DNA from: Holothuria scabra
Taxonomy: Eukaryota > Echinodermata > Holothuroidea > Aspidochirotida > Holothuriidae
Direction of reading: 5' to 3'
DNA: 64,000 nt
Assembly: GCA_037179385.1 (NCBI GenBank)
Contig: CM074187.1
Location: 2,108,001-2,172,000, forward strand
The notes under the pieces were generated by a model. That model was not told the origin of the DNA, searched no databases, and saw nothing but the letters and a program-made list of their open reading frames with translations. Each line of letters opens with the position of its first letter. Positions within the stretch are counted from its first letter, which is position 1. Positions 1 through 10,591 of the stretch are shown here, piece by piece. A program made the translations under genes and the position numbers.

Positions 1-169
1 TGTGTATGTATTTCATATAAAATATGCAAACTTACAAGTATAACAACATTACCATGTCATTTTGTAATATTACCTGCATTTTAATCCTAAAGTATAACAT
101 AGAGCAATCGGAAATAACAAAGTATATTATTTTGGTAAACAATATCTGGTTTATTTGTATGCACTAACG

Positions 170-674
170 CAGTGGCGTACGCAAGATTTCTCTGAAGGGG
201 TTTTCTTGGGAACAAAATGTTATTTTGTCATAAAGATTATCTAAGCGGAGCACCACCATTGGTTGGCGCGGAGCGTAAAGAAAATTTCGAAAAATCAGAC
301 CCCTCAGATGGTCAAAATAGCGTATTTATGCTTCTTAAGAGAATCTAAACAAGCAGTCTTTTTATCAACGGCACCAGCGGGAAACAGAGTCTACCTTTTA
401 AAGTAAAAATTGGAATTTGACAGAATTTGTCTAGGTCTATTTGTAGGAATTGAAAAAAAAATTGGCATCACTGAAAGACCTTGCAGGGACAATCCTTCCC
501 CTTTGAAAATTTTTGAAAAATTGGGTGTCCTTATAAGCAATCTGGTGCCACATATGCTATCTTTTGAAGTAAAATCTTTGTTAATACAGTTAGACTACGT
601 ATTTTTAAGAACAAAGAAAAAATGGCATCTGTGAGGGGGGCATGGCCCAATGGTCTCCCCTTCGCACGCCACTA
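170..674. mobile_element. hAT-like nonautonomous element, CAGTGGCGTA family, copy 1
   Basis: The left end reads CAGTGGCGTACGC and the right end CGCACGCCACTA, which is inverted to it apart from a few bases including the last. About 85 bases inside the left end a block with GCGGAGCACCACCAT followed by GGCGCGGAGCGTA closely matches the interior of the better-preserved element at 10592-11569, so the two belong to one family. There is no transposase reading frame. Flanking octamers do not give a clean duplication: CACTAACG on the left resembles CACTAAGG at the right only if the terminal bases are counted as flank. Probably an old copy with a damaged right end. Confidence 0.55.
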
Positions 675-984
675 AGGAGGCCTAATAGTGGATCGATCAC
701 ACAGGATGTCCTGTGAGAAAAGCAGTATGTTAAGTGTAGAAGGCTACAAGGTACTCATTGTCCATTTATTGTTACACTCAAAGTGAGCAGAAAGCTATTT
801 TCCCGAACTAGCTTGTAAGCCTCCAAGGATTATGGTAAATAACAAAATCTAAGTGTGCCAACAGATCCCGTTAATTCTAATTTCTAGATTGCCTTTAAGT
901 TGATCGTTGGCCTTGGATTGTTTCAGCCCAATCCATCGTTATGTACACAGAGTAAAATCGTACAGCTACTGCTAGCTTGTAGAA

Positions 985-1504
985 CAGGGTTGTCCAACCT
1001 TTCGCACCGGTGGGCCACATGTAATGGTTATAATGGACGAGGGGCCGCTTTCTATAGGCCTACTCGTTTTTTTTTGTGTTTTTTTTTTTGTTGGTTTTTT
1101 TTTTTTTTCAATTTTTTCCGACGCCCAAAGCAACAAAATGCAATCATTGCGCGTAGAGAAAACTGATTCATTTTCGTTTTTAATTGAACAAATAAATAAA
1201 TTTTAGCAAAAATTGATGGTGTTGGGCAGAATGTTCGGACAAAGTTTTTTTTCATATTCCTCCTGAATCATTCTCAACCCGCCCTTGTGGATAACACTCC
1301 AATGTGGCTAGACATGTAGCAGACATTTGAAATGAATTATATCATTCAAAAGTAAGCATGCTATAGCGGATGGCGAAGCCTAAAGTTGTCATCAATTAAT
1401 CTGCTTACTGAATAATTTTGCAATATAGATTATTTTTGACGGGCCGGACGCAACCTTTTCGCGGGCCGGGCCGTGGCCCGCGGGCCGTAGGTTGGACAAC
1501 ACTG
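985..1504. mobile_element. hAT MITE with perfect 8-bp target duplication
   Basis: Terminal inverted repeats are CAGGGTTGTCCAACCT on the left and, read inward on the other strand, CAGTGTTGTCCAACCT on the right (15 of 16 identical). The element is flanked by identical octamers TTGTAGAA at 977-984 and 1505-1512. A CAG terminus and 8-bp duplication define the hAT superfamily. The interior holds a T-rich tract (about 1079-1110) and, near the right end, a GGCC-rich segment typical of subterminal repeats. At 520 bp with no transposase it is nonautonomous and would have been mobilised in trans. Confidence 0.87.
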
Positions 1505-1809
1505 TTGTAGAAGAACATAACAACCACGGAGGTCTACGGTAGTGACTTGTCAGTTTTCACATCATTTTACTGAATTCCCAAACTATCACCTGAATAACAG
1601 CTTCCTGTGCACTGAAATGCACTGATCATAACCCCTGTGCGTGTACAAGCACAAGAGAACATTCAATCTGCTACGCGGCGAGGACATTTCTGTGGAACGC
1701 GAATTGGTTCATTTCTTGCATGAAAATACGAATTATGTATGAGAAATGTCTAACAATTTCTTATTCTTACAAAAATTTTGAGAAATTTTTGTGTAATTTT
1801 GTAATAATA

Positions 1810-1896
1810 AAAAGATTCATCAAATTTCCCCAAAAATTTTTCCAGGGGGGCAACTTGCCCCCCCCCCCCCCCCCCCCCCCCGTAGCTACGCCACTG
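1810..1896. mobile_element. Solo right end of a CAGTGGCGTA-family hAT element
   Basis: The stretch ends in GTAGCTACGCCACTG, the inverse of the CAGTGGCGTA terminus, preceded by an uninterrupted C tract of about 24 bases (1858-1881), as in the C-rich right end of the element at 10592-11569. No matching left end was found upstream, so it is a truncated copy. The proline-rich reading frame across it is a by-product of the C tract. Confidence 0.45.
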
Positions 1897-2500
1897 TTAA
1901 TTACTCATCTGATAGTTTATGGTTTGGTGATTGATACTAATGATTTTCAAGGACACAGTTTCAACTTTCAAAATAAACCCTTCGGGAAACACTAATGTTA
2001 CAACCGCCCTTGAAATGAAGATTGCAAAAACAAAGGATAACATTAGCCATATATATATGTCCCTCCTATGACATCACAAGATTTACATATTGAGCTTATA
2101 TTTATGCAAATCAGAAATAAACCTTTAAAATGGCCAATTTTTAACCAATTTTGATGGGAATTGCGGCAATTTTATTGATTTTCAATGCTTTTTACATTAA
2201 TACCCAGCTTTGTCATTTTGGTGTCACACTACCTTTAAAGAGGGACGACATCTACAAGAGAATTACTGTAACCTTCCTCCCATCTATAAATGGAGGTAAT
2301 GTTTTAGTACGGGTAAGCACAAAGTCGGAATGGGCAGTATCCTCACAAAATCGCCAGCGAAACTTACCAGCGAAAATACGAGCCGTAAACACCGTATACT
2401 TTGTCATGCCAGGATATAAAATAGATTGCATTATTGTTATTATTCACTTTATGATTTGATTATTCCAAATGATTTGAAAGTTCTTGCATAGCTTCATCTG

Positions 2501-2600
2501 TTTTTTTTTTTTTTTTTTTTTGATACGTGATCATTTATGTAAATAAGTTTGTATTTATTTCAATTGAAAAAATTGAAAGGAACGAAACGAAATGAGAACA
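2501..2600. repeat. T tract and short GAAAC-type tail
   Basis: A run of 21 T is followed about 55 bases on by GGAACGAAACGAAATGAG. The ACGAA repeat resembles the longer tail at 6316-6341 and may be a decayed retroposon tail. Nothing else is recognisable between 1905 and 3290. Confidence 0.3.
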
Positions 2601-3289
2601 AACGTTCAAACTTGATAAACGTCGTGTCTTTCATAAAATGCAGATTACTCTCCAATACAATCTCAGATTCAAGTTAATTATCATGCGCTCCTGTCAATCT
2701 CAGGCCCCAAAGCAGTAGTACTCGCTATCAGTTACGAAAAAAGTTCCGAGCTCTGGAAGTGAAATAATCGGTAATTTGTCATACGTGCACCGATTTCTTT
2801 ACGTGACACCGGCAATACAGAGTTCTTTTTCTAAATTTTCTTTCATAAAATTTAAATTTTCTTCAATATACTGATTTGTCTAAAAAAGGCGACAAAGTTT
2901 CAGAAACATTTTAAATGTCGTCAGAGAGGATGAATACGTATAGGTCTTAGAAAAAATATAATTTAACAGAAACCATCTAATTCATCCGCCGTGCAAACTC
3001 AGATTAGATTACAGAATTGAAGACTCTCCAAGCATCCTAAAGCGATATTTCCTTAAAAGAAAGGTCCAAGGTCACATTAACTTTTGATATGACAGAGAGG
3101 TACTTATTGAGAAATTTACATTCATGTGTTTTTCTCAAGATATGAGCAGGTACAAGTCATCACATTTCAACAAAACGTGAACCAATCACAAATGACATAT
3201 TATCCCGGTCAGTCTTTTGCTTTTTTTTCTTAAAGATACACTCAATTTTCTCCTCAGCAGTCCCATATTATTATATAAGTGGCATGAGA

Positions 3290-3499
3290 CCAACTTGGTC
3301 TATCAAATTGATAAACTTGCCTAATCGAAATGATAAACCAGGTGTAGCAAAAAAAACTTGGTTTATCGGTTGATAAACCAGGTTTTTCAGTCGATAAACC
3401 AGTTTTATCAACTGTTTAACCAGGTTTATCGGTCGAAAACCAGGTTTATCGATCGAAAAACCTGGTTTATCGGTCGAAAAACCTGGTTTATCGGTCGAG
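3290..3499. repeat. 21-bp minisatellite
   Basis: Degenerate tandem units share the core GGTTTATCGGTCGAAAA. The last three to four units (about 3415-3499) are nearly identical with a 21-base period; earlier units from about 3290 are more diverged and vary in length. Units alternate between AACCAGG and AACCTGG before the core, so neighbouring units can partly pair with each other. A 9-base C tract ends the array. The plus-strand reading frame over it is a repeat artefact. Confidence 0.8.
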
Positions 3500-3680
3500 C
3501 CCCCCCCCCATTTAAATCTACTTCTACTTCATATACTTCAGTAGTTTTATCATTTCTTCATTTAAAAAATGAGGGAGAAAATAAACAGGGTATGAAGAAT
3601 ACAGAAATTCTAAAAAATGAACATGATTCATGTATATACCGTACCGTAATTGACAGATTGATCAGTGCTATAGAATCAGA

Positions 3681-3693
3681 GGGGGGGGGGGGG
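3681..3693. repeat. G homopolymer tract
   Basis: A run of about 12 G follows AGAATCAGA. Nothing else is assigned between the minisatellite and the element at 3852. Confidence 0.7.
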
Positions 3694-3851
3694 TTGTCCG
3701 GGACCCCTGGTGGAACCCAGTTGCAGATTCCCGGTGAGGAATGTGACGTGAAAGTTCTGGGAAAACTACGTAATTTAAATAAATGATGCATCCTAGCTCC
3801 TAGACAGACCGCAAAAATCACAATTTGACCCATTTTCGATTACTTTGCTTG

Positions 3852-4352
3852 CACTCTAAAAACAGTTGGGTAAAAAGTGTTGGGCAAAATCCAAAGTCCT
3901 CAAAATGGGCAACTTTTTGCCCGACAAATAGGTACAATATTTGTTGGGTAAATTAAAGTCTGGTAAAATGCAAGTGTTGGTAAAAGGTGTTGGGCAAGTT
4001 TTAAAGTACCCAACATTTGGGTAAAATGTAATTGGCCAATCACATGATTAGTTAAAGGTCAGTTAAGTTTTACAGAAAATTATTTCAATAAAAGTGGTTA
4101 GTTAAGATCTCATGGTTGAATAACGTTGGATTTGGTAAATAAAAAGCTAGCGTTAGAATAGCAGTAAAAATCATTTGTTGGGTAAAGTTAGATGGTTGGA
4201 ATGGTTGGGTAATTTCTTTTACCCAACTAATGAGTAAAACGCTTAACCAACTAAGTCGGGCAGCGGGTTTTTACCCAATTCCGGTCAGGAGGAATACCGA
4301 ACCAACGCTTGGGTAATTTTATGCCCACGTTAAGTAATAAATTTTTAGAGTG
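3852..4352. mobile_element. Inverted-repeat element packed with TTGGGTAA motifs
   Basis: The stretch is bounded by CACTCTAAAAA on the left and its inverse TTTTTAGAGTG on the right. The left half is dense in TTGGGTAA and GTTGGGCAA words; the right half carries the complement TTACCCAA as well as direct copies. There is no transposase. Flanks do not show a convincing target duplication, so the superfamily is not assigned. A DNA-transposon derivative is the simplest reading. Confidence 0.55.
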
Positions 4353-4873
4353 TTTAACAGAGGGTTTAAGGAGAGAGGGAAGAATGGATTATGTTGGGGT
4401 TTTCCCGCGCTTTGGATCAATAGGTTTGAGAACGTGTGATCTAGAATTCAGAGCAGGGAGGTGTTCGTGATACATGAAAGAGGAGTTAAAAAATTGTTTT
4501 CTAACCAGAAGTCTCTCAGTGGGGTCATTTAAGTGGGTCCCAACTTGTAAAACTGTGCCTGTGGTAGAAGGAAACTGCAAGCAAACAAAAATTATATTAT
4601 TTAATTTCAATGAAAAACACTTCGAAGTAATACAACATTACTTTTGAAAGTTGTAAAAGTACTCTGGGATGTTTTCAAATGACAAATTAAACGGGCAGAA
4701 GGAAGGACGTACAAGTATACAAAGGATAAAGTGCCCAAAATTTTGCCTCAAAATTGTAGTGGTGCATTTCTTACGTGGTATTTTTTTTATCATTTTGCCA
4801 TTTGCTCATTTTGCGTTGAAATGAGACATTTCAATATTAATGAAGGCTCAAAATAAAAACTTCTTGGATTCTG

Positions 4874-5191
4874 CTAACAAGCTTGGGAAATGCCATTTCC
4901 AACTGATGGTCGCGCTCCACTTGGACACAGTTCATTGGCGCTACAAATTATGCCTAACCGTTCTTTCATCAACCTAATGCCTATGTCGAGTGTCCTGGTT
5001 ACTTCCGCCAGGTCCCAAAATTCTGGCAACACCCGCATTTGATGCATATTCTTCGGCACTCGCCTGTCAAAGTCAACTTGCAGAAAGGTTGTATATGTAG
5101 CAAAATCAATCTGCTGGCACTGAAAGAGCGACATTCGGACCTTTTGGTACCCGAATTCACCAACACTTGGCGGTTCTATTGTTTTTAAGTC
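4874..5191 (-). CDS. Unassigned open reading stretch, possible exon
   Basis: On the minus strand the frame is open for 105 codons from just after a TAA at 5192-5194 to a TAG at 4874-4876; the first Met is at 5134. Composition is protein-like: mixed, with charged amphipathic stretches such as LPEFWDLAEVTRTLDIGIRL followed by MKERLG, four Cys and no low complexity. GC and CpG are higher than in the DNA around it. A pyrimidine-rich sequence ending in AG lies immediately upstream on the minus strand (AG at 5195-5196), but the TAA directly follows it in this frame, so it cannot be a simple in-phase acceptor. I do not recognise a family. It could be a real exon of an unseen gene, a gene or transposon relic, or chance. 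Confidence 0.27.
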   Translation of the reverse strand, partial: DLKTIEPPSVGEFGYQKVRMSLFQCQQIDFATYTTFLQVDFDRRVPKNMHQMRVLPEFWDLAEVTRTLDIGIRLMKERLGIICSANELCPSGARPSVGNGISQAC

Positions 5192-5194
5192 TTA

Positions 5195-6089
5195 CTAAAA
5201 AGACAACGTGCATTGCTGTAAAAAATAGGTAAACATGTTCAACAGTTTAATGTCTCATTAAATAAAATGTTCAAACAAAGTGCTTTACTAAGGAGAATCT
5301 AACTTATTCCTTCACGTTTTTTTCTAAAGAAACGCTATACTTGGTTTTATTTGGTTTGTAGGCCTAATGAAGTTACAATGAAAACTAAAAATATTATAAT
5401 ACCTTGAATTCTTTATCCGATTTCTTCCTCACGTCCTCACCGTGTGTTACCTGAAGGTCCCTTTTCATCCTTTTACATTTTTCAATCTCTGGCAATTAAC
5501 ATCTTGTGTGCTTCTAGAATGTAGCGTTAACCATATTCCAGTAGTATAATTGGGATCAGTCCAAATACGTCTGAAAATCACCGGTTTTTAAATTATATAC
5601 CAACGCACGGAATGACCGATCAAGTGGATAATGCATACGACTTATGAGTAGAAGGATAAATTTCGGCAACGGTTTCATTGGTTCCAATCGAGCCGACTTG
5701 CGGGAAATAACCTAATGCGATAGTCCTCAAATACGGTGACTGAGGGCAAACGGCACCGAAAAATGCATCTCTTTAAGATATTTGAATAATTTAATTTTGT
5801 TTTACTCTTAAACACAAGTATAAATTCTTTTCGAAGAGGTTTCACCCAGTACTACATAGCTTTTTACTAATTCTTCAGTAGTCTTTATCATCATTTTATA
5901 AGGTTAAAACTTCATGGTTGACTTTTTATACTGTTCAAGTGCCTGCATTATACATGTTTTTGTCACTATGCGCATTTTGTTTGTGGGAAGCCTAGGGTGA
6001 GAGGGGGGACGGGGGAGGGGGACGGGTTGTTAAGAGGGGTTTTGTAAGGGTTAGTTCCGGTCTTGTATTCTTAGTCATTACCTTTCCCT
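5195..6089. other. Noncoding, nothing recognised
   Basis: AT-rich sequence without a convincing reading frame, inverted repeat or tandem array. A short G-rich patch at about 6000-6045 precedes the retrotransposon-like tail. Confidence 0.5.
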
Positions 6090-6341
6090 TTAGTTTATTG
6101 AATTTTCTGTCCTTTTTTCTTTTTCTCTTTGCTTATTTGTGTTTGCTATACACAACTACTTTAGGTAACTTGCTTTTGTTGTTTTGGGGAATAGAACTCT
6201 CGAAAAGGTCCTCAGGGTTTTTTAGTTTTACTTCCATCTACTTCAGTGTTATGTATGTACTGTATTCATTACTTTTGTGTATCCCTACATTTTGATGATG
6301 TAGAAAAACAAATATACGAAACGAAACGAACGAAACGAAAC
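6090..6341 (+). mobile_element. Likely 3' end of a non-LTR retrotransposon
   Basis: A T-rich untranslated-like stretch passes into CATTTTGATGATGTAGAAAA, then AAACAAATATACGAAACG and a short ACGAAACGAA tandem tail (6316-6341). Untranslated sequence ending in a short tandem tail after an AAATA-type segment is how many CR1/L2-like elements end. No reverse-transcriptase coding sequence lies upstream, as expected of a 5'-truncated copy. The small frame at 6098-6295 is not considered a gene. Confidence 0.45.
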
Positions 6342-6842
6342 ACCACTCCTAATTTTCACTTTTGATTTCGTTATTATGCTCTATACTGACACGGACTTGG
6401 TTTTTTTTTTTATAGGGATATGGTATATTGAAACCCATGTGCCCGCATGCATGTCTATTGGGAGATGATTTACAAATATGGCCCTGATAACCAAAGGGCG
6501 ATGAGAAATAGTTAAATTTTTTAAAAGGCAGGGATTTTTAAACTTGGGAACAAAATGCATAGACTAGAAATCGGCATTTTCAAGTACTGAGAGTGCGCCC
6601 TCTATTTTACGCGGTGTGGTTGGATGAAAGTTTTCAGGATGCCAGCACAGTCGTGTTTTACAGCATTTCATGTAAAGTCGGAAGTAATAATGATACCGTT
6701 ATTGAGAACTTATCTCGAGCAGATCACTAAACCATCATTCTTCACAAAAGCAAAGACCTTTCATCATCCAGTTTTCATCAAAGTTATGCTGGACTGTCAG
6801 CCAGTCCTTTTTTCTGAACAAAAGCGAAATAATGAAGACGAT

Positions 6843-6906
6843 AACAAAAAAAAAAAACCAAAAAAAAAAAAAAAAAACATAAAACAAAACAAAACAAAAC
6901 AAAAAC
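6843..6906. repeat. A-rich tract with AAAAC repeats
   Basis: Runs of A of 12 and 18 are followed by five AAAAC units. It may be a retroposon tail or simple-sequence expansion. Confidence 0.7.
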
Positions 6907-6919
6907 TATAATCAAAACA

Positions 6920-8884
6920 AATAAACGAACAAAATACAATTATCAGGCCAACGGGCTCTCGAATTGATCTTTTGTTACTTTCTTGCTATACTAATCAGAG
7001 AATTGCATGCTGGAGAATTCCTGGATTGACTGCCATGAACATTGCATAGAACCTGGATTTGGGATGTGTTAGGAAACAGATCAATAAACTGACCGTTCTT
7101 GCATTCTCGTGAAGCAACACAATTAAACTTTTAATGGAAGTTAAAAGTTATGCAACGTATCCCACGGCATTTCGTTAGGCTGTCGATGGAAAACGTGTCA
7201 GGAACGGATATTAACAGGCTGGTTATATAGTTGCATGAAGCATACATCCAATCTCATCATTCCCATTAGCCAGTCTTCATTTTGCAACATTCAGGGAGAC
7301 CAAACATTTTTTTACGAAACTTTTCGTTTCCTTAATTTAACTGTCAGCTATAGTGTGCACTGGTCTTAAATTTAACAGTTTCGAAGGTTTTTTCTTTTAC
7401 TAAGGGTACGTTATGTTTTTTACGTTTCTCTTACAGTGTTTGTGACCATCAGTTGTCGGGCTGCATACAACAAAATTTTGGACTTTGCGAACCCTCTACA
7501 AGGTCGGCGGAAGTGGCATTTCTGCAGTGCACTAAGCTGCACGCAGACCGGAAGGGTGGGGGTGCTGGCCGTTGAACTACCCTTGAGCTAAGTTTGAAAA
7601 AATTGCATCTCGAGACGTCAACATTTTCTCAAAGATGTTTTCACTAAAGGGGAAGAGAAATTGCTTCCTTAGATCTCTCCCCAAGCCACACCCCTTCCAT
7701 GGCAAAGTCTTAGCTACGCGCCTGTATGGTTGTACGTTCATTTTATGGGACCGATCAAGAAGAACTCCCAGTATTTTTTCAGAGGTCTTATTTCTTGAAG
7801 CGTTTGGTAAATACTAGGGGCTTAACCACTACTTTTTCTTGGGGTTTTGTCCCAAGCCCCAATCCGGGTTGTTCCGCGATTGCGATAGTGCTTTACTTGT
7901 AGTGTGGAACGACTCACACTGACGTGGAAATTGAACATTAGCTTTCAAACCGAACCCCCAAAACCACACATAGGCCCTATTATTTTTAAAGCTTGTTTAA
8001 GTGTGACACACGTGCGAACCTCACATGTTACCGATCTTGGAAAATGGGAAATAGGTCATAACAGGACACGAGCAGGCTCCTCAGCATCATGTAAAACATG
8101 GCAGTTTGGATATAAATTATCCGTGTGGATTTCTAGGCCATCAAAATACTGAAAGATAATTCCTATTTTTTCTTTTTCTAGGCTTAAAAGCCAGAGAAGC
8201 ATAATAGGCAATTCAATAGTGAAAACCTGGTCAAAGTGTGAAATATAACCTGTCTGGAACTGTCCCAATTCAGGAGTGGCATTGAAATCTTAGAGGGGGA
8301 GGGGGCAGTAAGGACATACATCCCATCACCGGTGGGGATGATAACGGAGGCAAAGAGGGGGTATTTACCCCCAGATTTGTCCTTGCAAGTTGCCCCCACT
8401 TGCTTCCCCCAAGTAAGGTCAGCATTACGAAGACAGCTGTATTAGAACTCGATTAACCACATAACCCGCAAATCAGACATTTGGACGGGAACAATGGATT
8501 GGCATCAATTATCAAATGCAGTTGGAAGTAAACCAAGCATAGACAAAGATAAGCCAGTCAATTGTTCTGCTTGTTCGGAAGCAAACAATCTTCCTCCACA
8601 CGCTGATGGAAGAAAACAGACGATTACAGGGGACCATTTTAGATTAATCACAGTTTTTAAAATTCAAAGCACTTGCCCACCCCATGTAACTGAAGAAATA
8701 AAATTTTCATCTCTCCAGAGATTTAATTTTTCAGCCAGAGATACCCTAAAACTTCAGACCTTCCGGGTTCTTTGACCCTTGGACCCGCTACCCCCAAAAC
8801 AGGCGCTTTGGGCTCATTTTGGGCTGCATCAGAAAATTTTTGCGCCCATATTATCCTTTGCCCTTAGTCCCCCCCCCCCCCTTT
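6920..8884. other. Noncoding, a few decayed repeat-like pieces
   Basis: Several open frames of 60-93 codons exist (for example plus strand 7635-7817 and 8494-8775), but none resembles a known domain. At about 7688-7725 a C-rich patch and TAGCTACGCGCCTG look like a heavily decayed CAGTGGCGTA-family right end. G-rich and C-rich patches lie at 8290-8410 and a run of C at 8869-8882. Confidence 0.45.
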
Positions 8885-9034
8885 GGAAGAAATCATGTCC
8901 CCAACCCACACATTCGAGTAAAGATTGATACTACTGCCCTTGCCAATGATCTGCCATTCGGCAGAAGTCATGTCCCCAACCCACACATTCGAGTAAAGAC
9001 TGATACTAATGCCCTTTTCAATAATCAGAAAATG
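8885..9034. repeat. 75-bp tandem duplication
   Basis: Two adjacent units, 8885-8959 and 8960-9034, share CATGTCCCCAACCCACACAT and then CGAGTAAAGA with a few substitutions; the shared word starts at 8894 and 8969, exactly 75 bases apart. The second half of each unit is more diverged. Divergence indicates a fairly old event. Confidence 0.85.
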
Positions 9035-9065
9035 AGTTCGAGTTGACGGTAGGGTGTAACCAAAG

Positions 9066-9089
9066 CACCCTGCCTTCATAGGCAGGGTG
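9066..9089. repeat. Perfect 10-bp hairpin
   Basis: CACCCTGCCT at 9066-9075 and AGGCAGGGTG at 9080-9089 are perfect complements around a TCAT loop. A related AGGGTGTAAC occurs just before (about 9050) and again at 9084-9093, so the stem sits in a local repeat. There is no downstream U-run or gene to suggest a terminator. Confidence 0.75.
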
Positions 9090-9094
9090 TAACA

Positions 9095-9990
9095 CCGATG
9101 AGACGACACAAATATCAGTTATGCACAATATAACGTAACCCAGTAATTTATGCGTGTTTTCTCTTTTAAATGTTAAGATCTACTCCCATACAAAACGAAA
9201 CAATTGGACGGCAAAGGCGGACCGGGATCCCTCACTGGCGAAAAGATGCTAAAGCATTTCTCATGCCGACCAGATGTATTGAACATGAAAAAACTGCGGA
9301 CAGGAAAACGAAACTTTAACCCTTCCATGGAACACTTAGATTAATAGGCCTGAAGACGAGTAAACAGATTAGAATAAAACTGGTGTGGTTCCATGGTTTG
9401 CTTTCAATAGCGTACACTATTCTGTTCTCCTATTTCCATTACCCTTATTTATTTATTTTTTTTTTATTTATAGCAGAGTATTCAGTGTCGTGTGAAAAAA
9501 GAGAAAAGAGATTTGAAAATTTTGAAGATGAAAATAAATTCTTCAAGAAAAATTTTGAGCCGAAAGTCACACGTAAATTCTATTCTTATCATTATGAAGA
9601 TTTTCAGTGATGTTTTGTGTGAACGTAAAAGTGGTTGTGGCACAGTTATGTACCTAGGAATAATAACTATGGTTGTGGTCATGGTCCAGCGGTCATCAAT
9701 TGGCTTGCACTGAAGTTTGAGACACTGGTAGCCTACGTGAACGTACGTGACACCTTACTCTATGAAGTCAAAACAATTCTCCTACAGTATAGTAATAGGA
9801 ACACACATACGTGTACGTCAGTCGTAGCTCAGAATGCAATGCATTTTCTGACTAGCAGGAGGAACTTGTACAAACAAATGCCATGCAAACGGTTATTTAC
9901 GTTACATTTATAATGTAAAAGTCTCATTGGTGTAGGCTACGGTGTGCTAGGCCTACTTCAACACGGTGCCGTGTGTCCTACATTTTGCAG
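9095..9990. other. CpG-normal sequence upstream of a possible exon
   Basis: No domain is recognised in the small frames at 9383-9913. CpG count is 9 in 9601-9900. A T-rich patch (about 9449-9475) ends in TATTTATAGCAG, a possible splice acceptor, but no coding frame follows convincingly. If a promoter for the transcription unit suggested by the CpG step exists, it should lie about here. Confidence 0.35.
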
Positions 9991-10099
9991 GTTTCTGCTT
10001 TGTATTTGGAATTATTGAAACTAACGTGGATATTACTATTTTGAAGTGGAGGAATCTTCCAAAGTCGCTGCCGTTGGATTTGTGATCGGTAACTTGTAG
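9991..10099 (+). other. Possible noncoding (5' UTR-type) exon
   Basis: CATTTTGCAG ends at 9990 (acceptor-like) and AACTTGTAG|GTAAGAC gives a near-consensus donor with the intron starting at 10100. All three plus-strand frames contain a stop within these 109 bases, so if transcribed and spliced it would be untranslated or would contain a start not recognised here. The site sits immediately before the region where CpG begins to fall, consistent with a 5' exon followed by a very long intron. Without transcript data this is weak. Confidence 0.2.
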
Positions 10100-10457
10100 G
10101 TAAGACATTGAAGTTGTTCTTATGAAAGAATGATGATTGATAATATACCAACAGGCGTTAGATTAGCGTTAGTTACATATAATTTTCATTTAGGCTACGG
10201 ATTTAAGGACCAAGTGGCAAGAGCCACACTGTAACACTCACATTCACAAGTCATCATACAAAGCCGAAAATTGCTAAACTGTCGTGGTGCAGTAGTATGG
10301 ACCAGTTCGCTCTGCAGTGGCTAGCTAGCACAATTTATTAGGCGTAATGTTATGGTTAGCTTTGGCCGGTACAAGCCTACCATACCATAGCAAATTGTTT
10401 TGCTCCTATGCAAGTTCAACCTTGAAGAGCTCCAACTTTCAAATTCAAGGCTAGGGT

Positions 10458-10519
10458 CTAGGCCTAGGCCTAGGCCTAGGCCTAGGCTATATAAGGTAGG
10501 GGTAGGCCTAGGCCTAGGT
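10458..10519. repeat. TAGGCC hexanucleotide repeat
   Basis: About five TAGGCC units at 10458-10487 are followed, after a short TATATAAGG interruption, by two to three more at 10503-10519. Each unit is part of the palindrome TAGGCCTA that is scattered through the window. Confidence 0.9.
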
Positions 10520-10591
10520 CGTTTATTTTTCTACCAAATTTTTCCGAAAGTGGGAATCATGTCGCCCCCAATAGTAGAAGTACCAAAGTTG

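Noticed and set aside
1720..1995. 91-codon frame with a polyproline run
   Set aside because: The prolines come from the C tract of a hAT right end.
3358..3786. 142-codon plus-strand frame
   Set aside because: Its first third is the translated 21-bp minisatellite and the rest includes G and C homopolymer products.
7688..7725. TAGCTACGCGCCTG resembling a CAGTGGCGTA-family right end
   Set aside because: It is too decayed (CGCGCCTG in place of CGCCACTG) and has no partner end.
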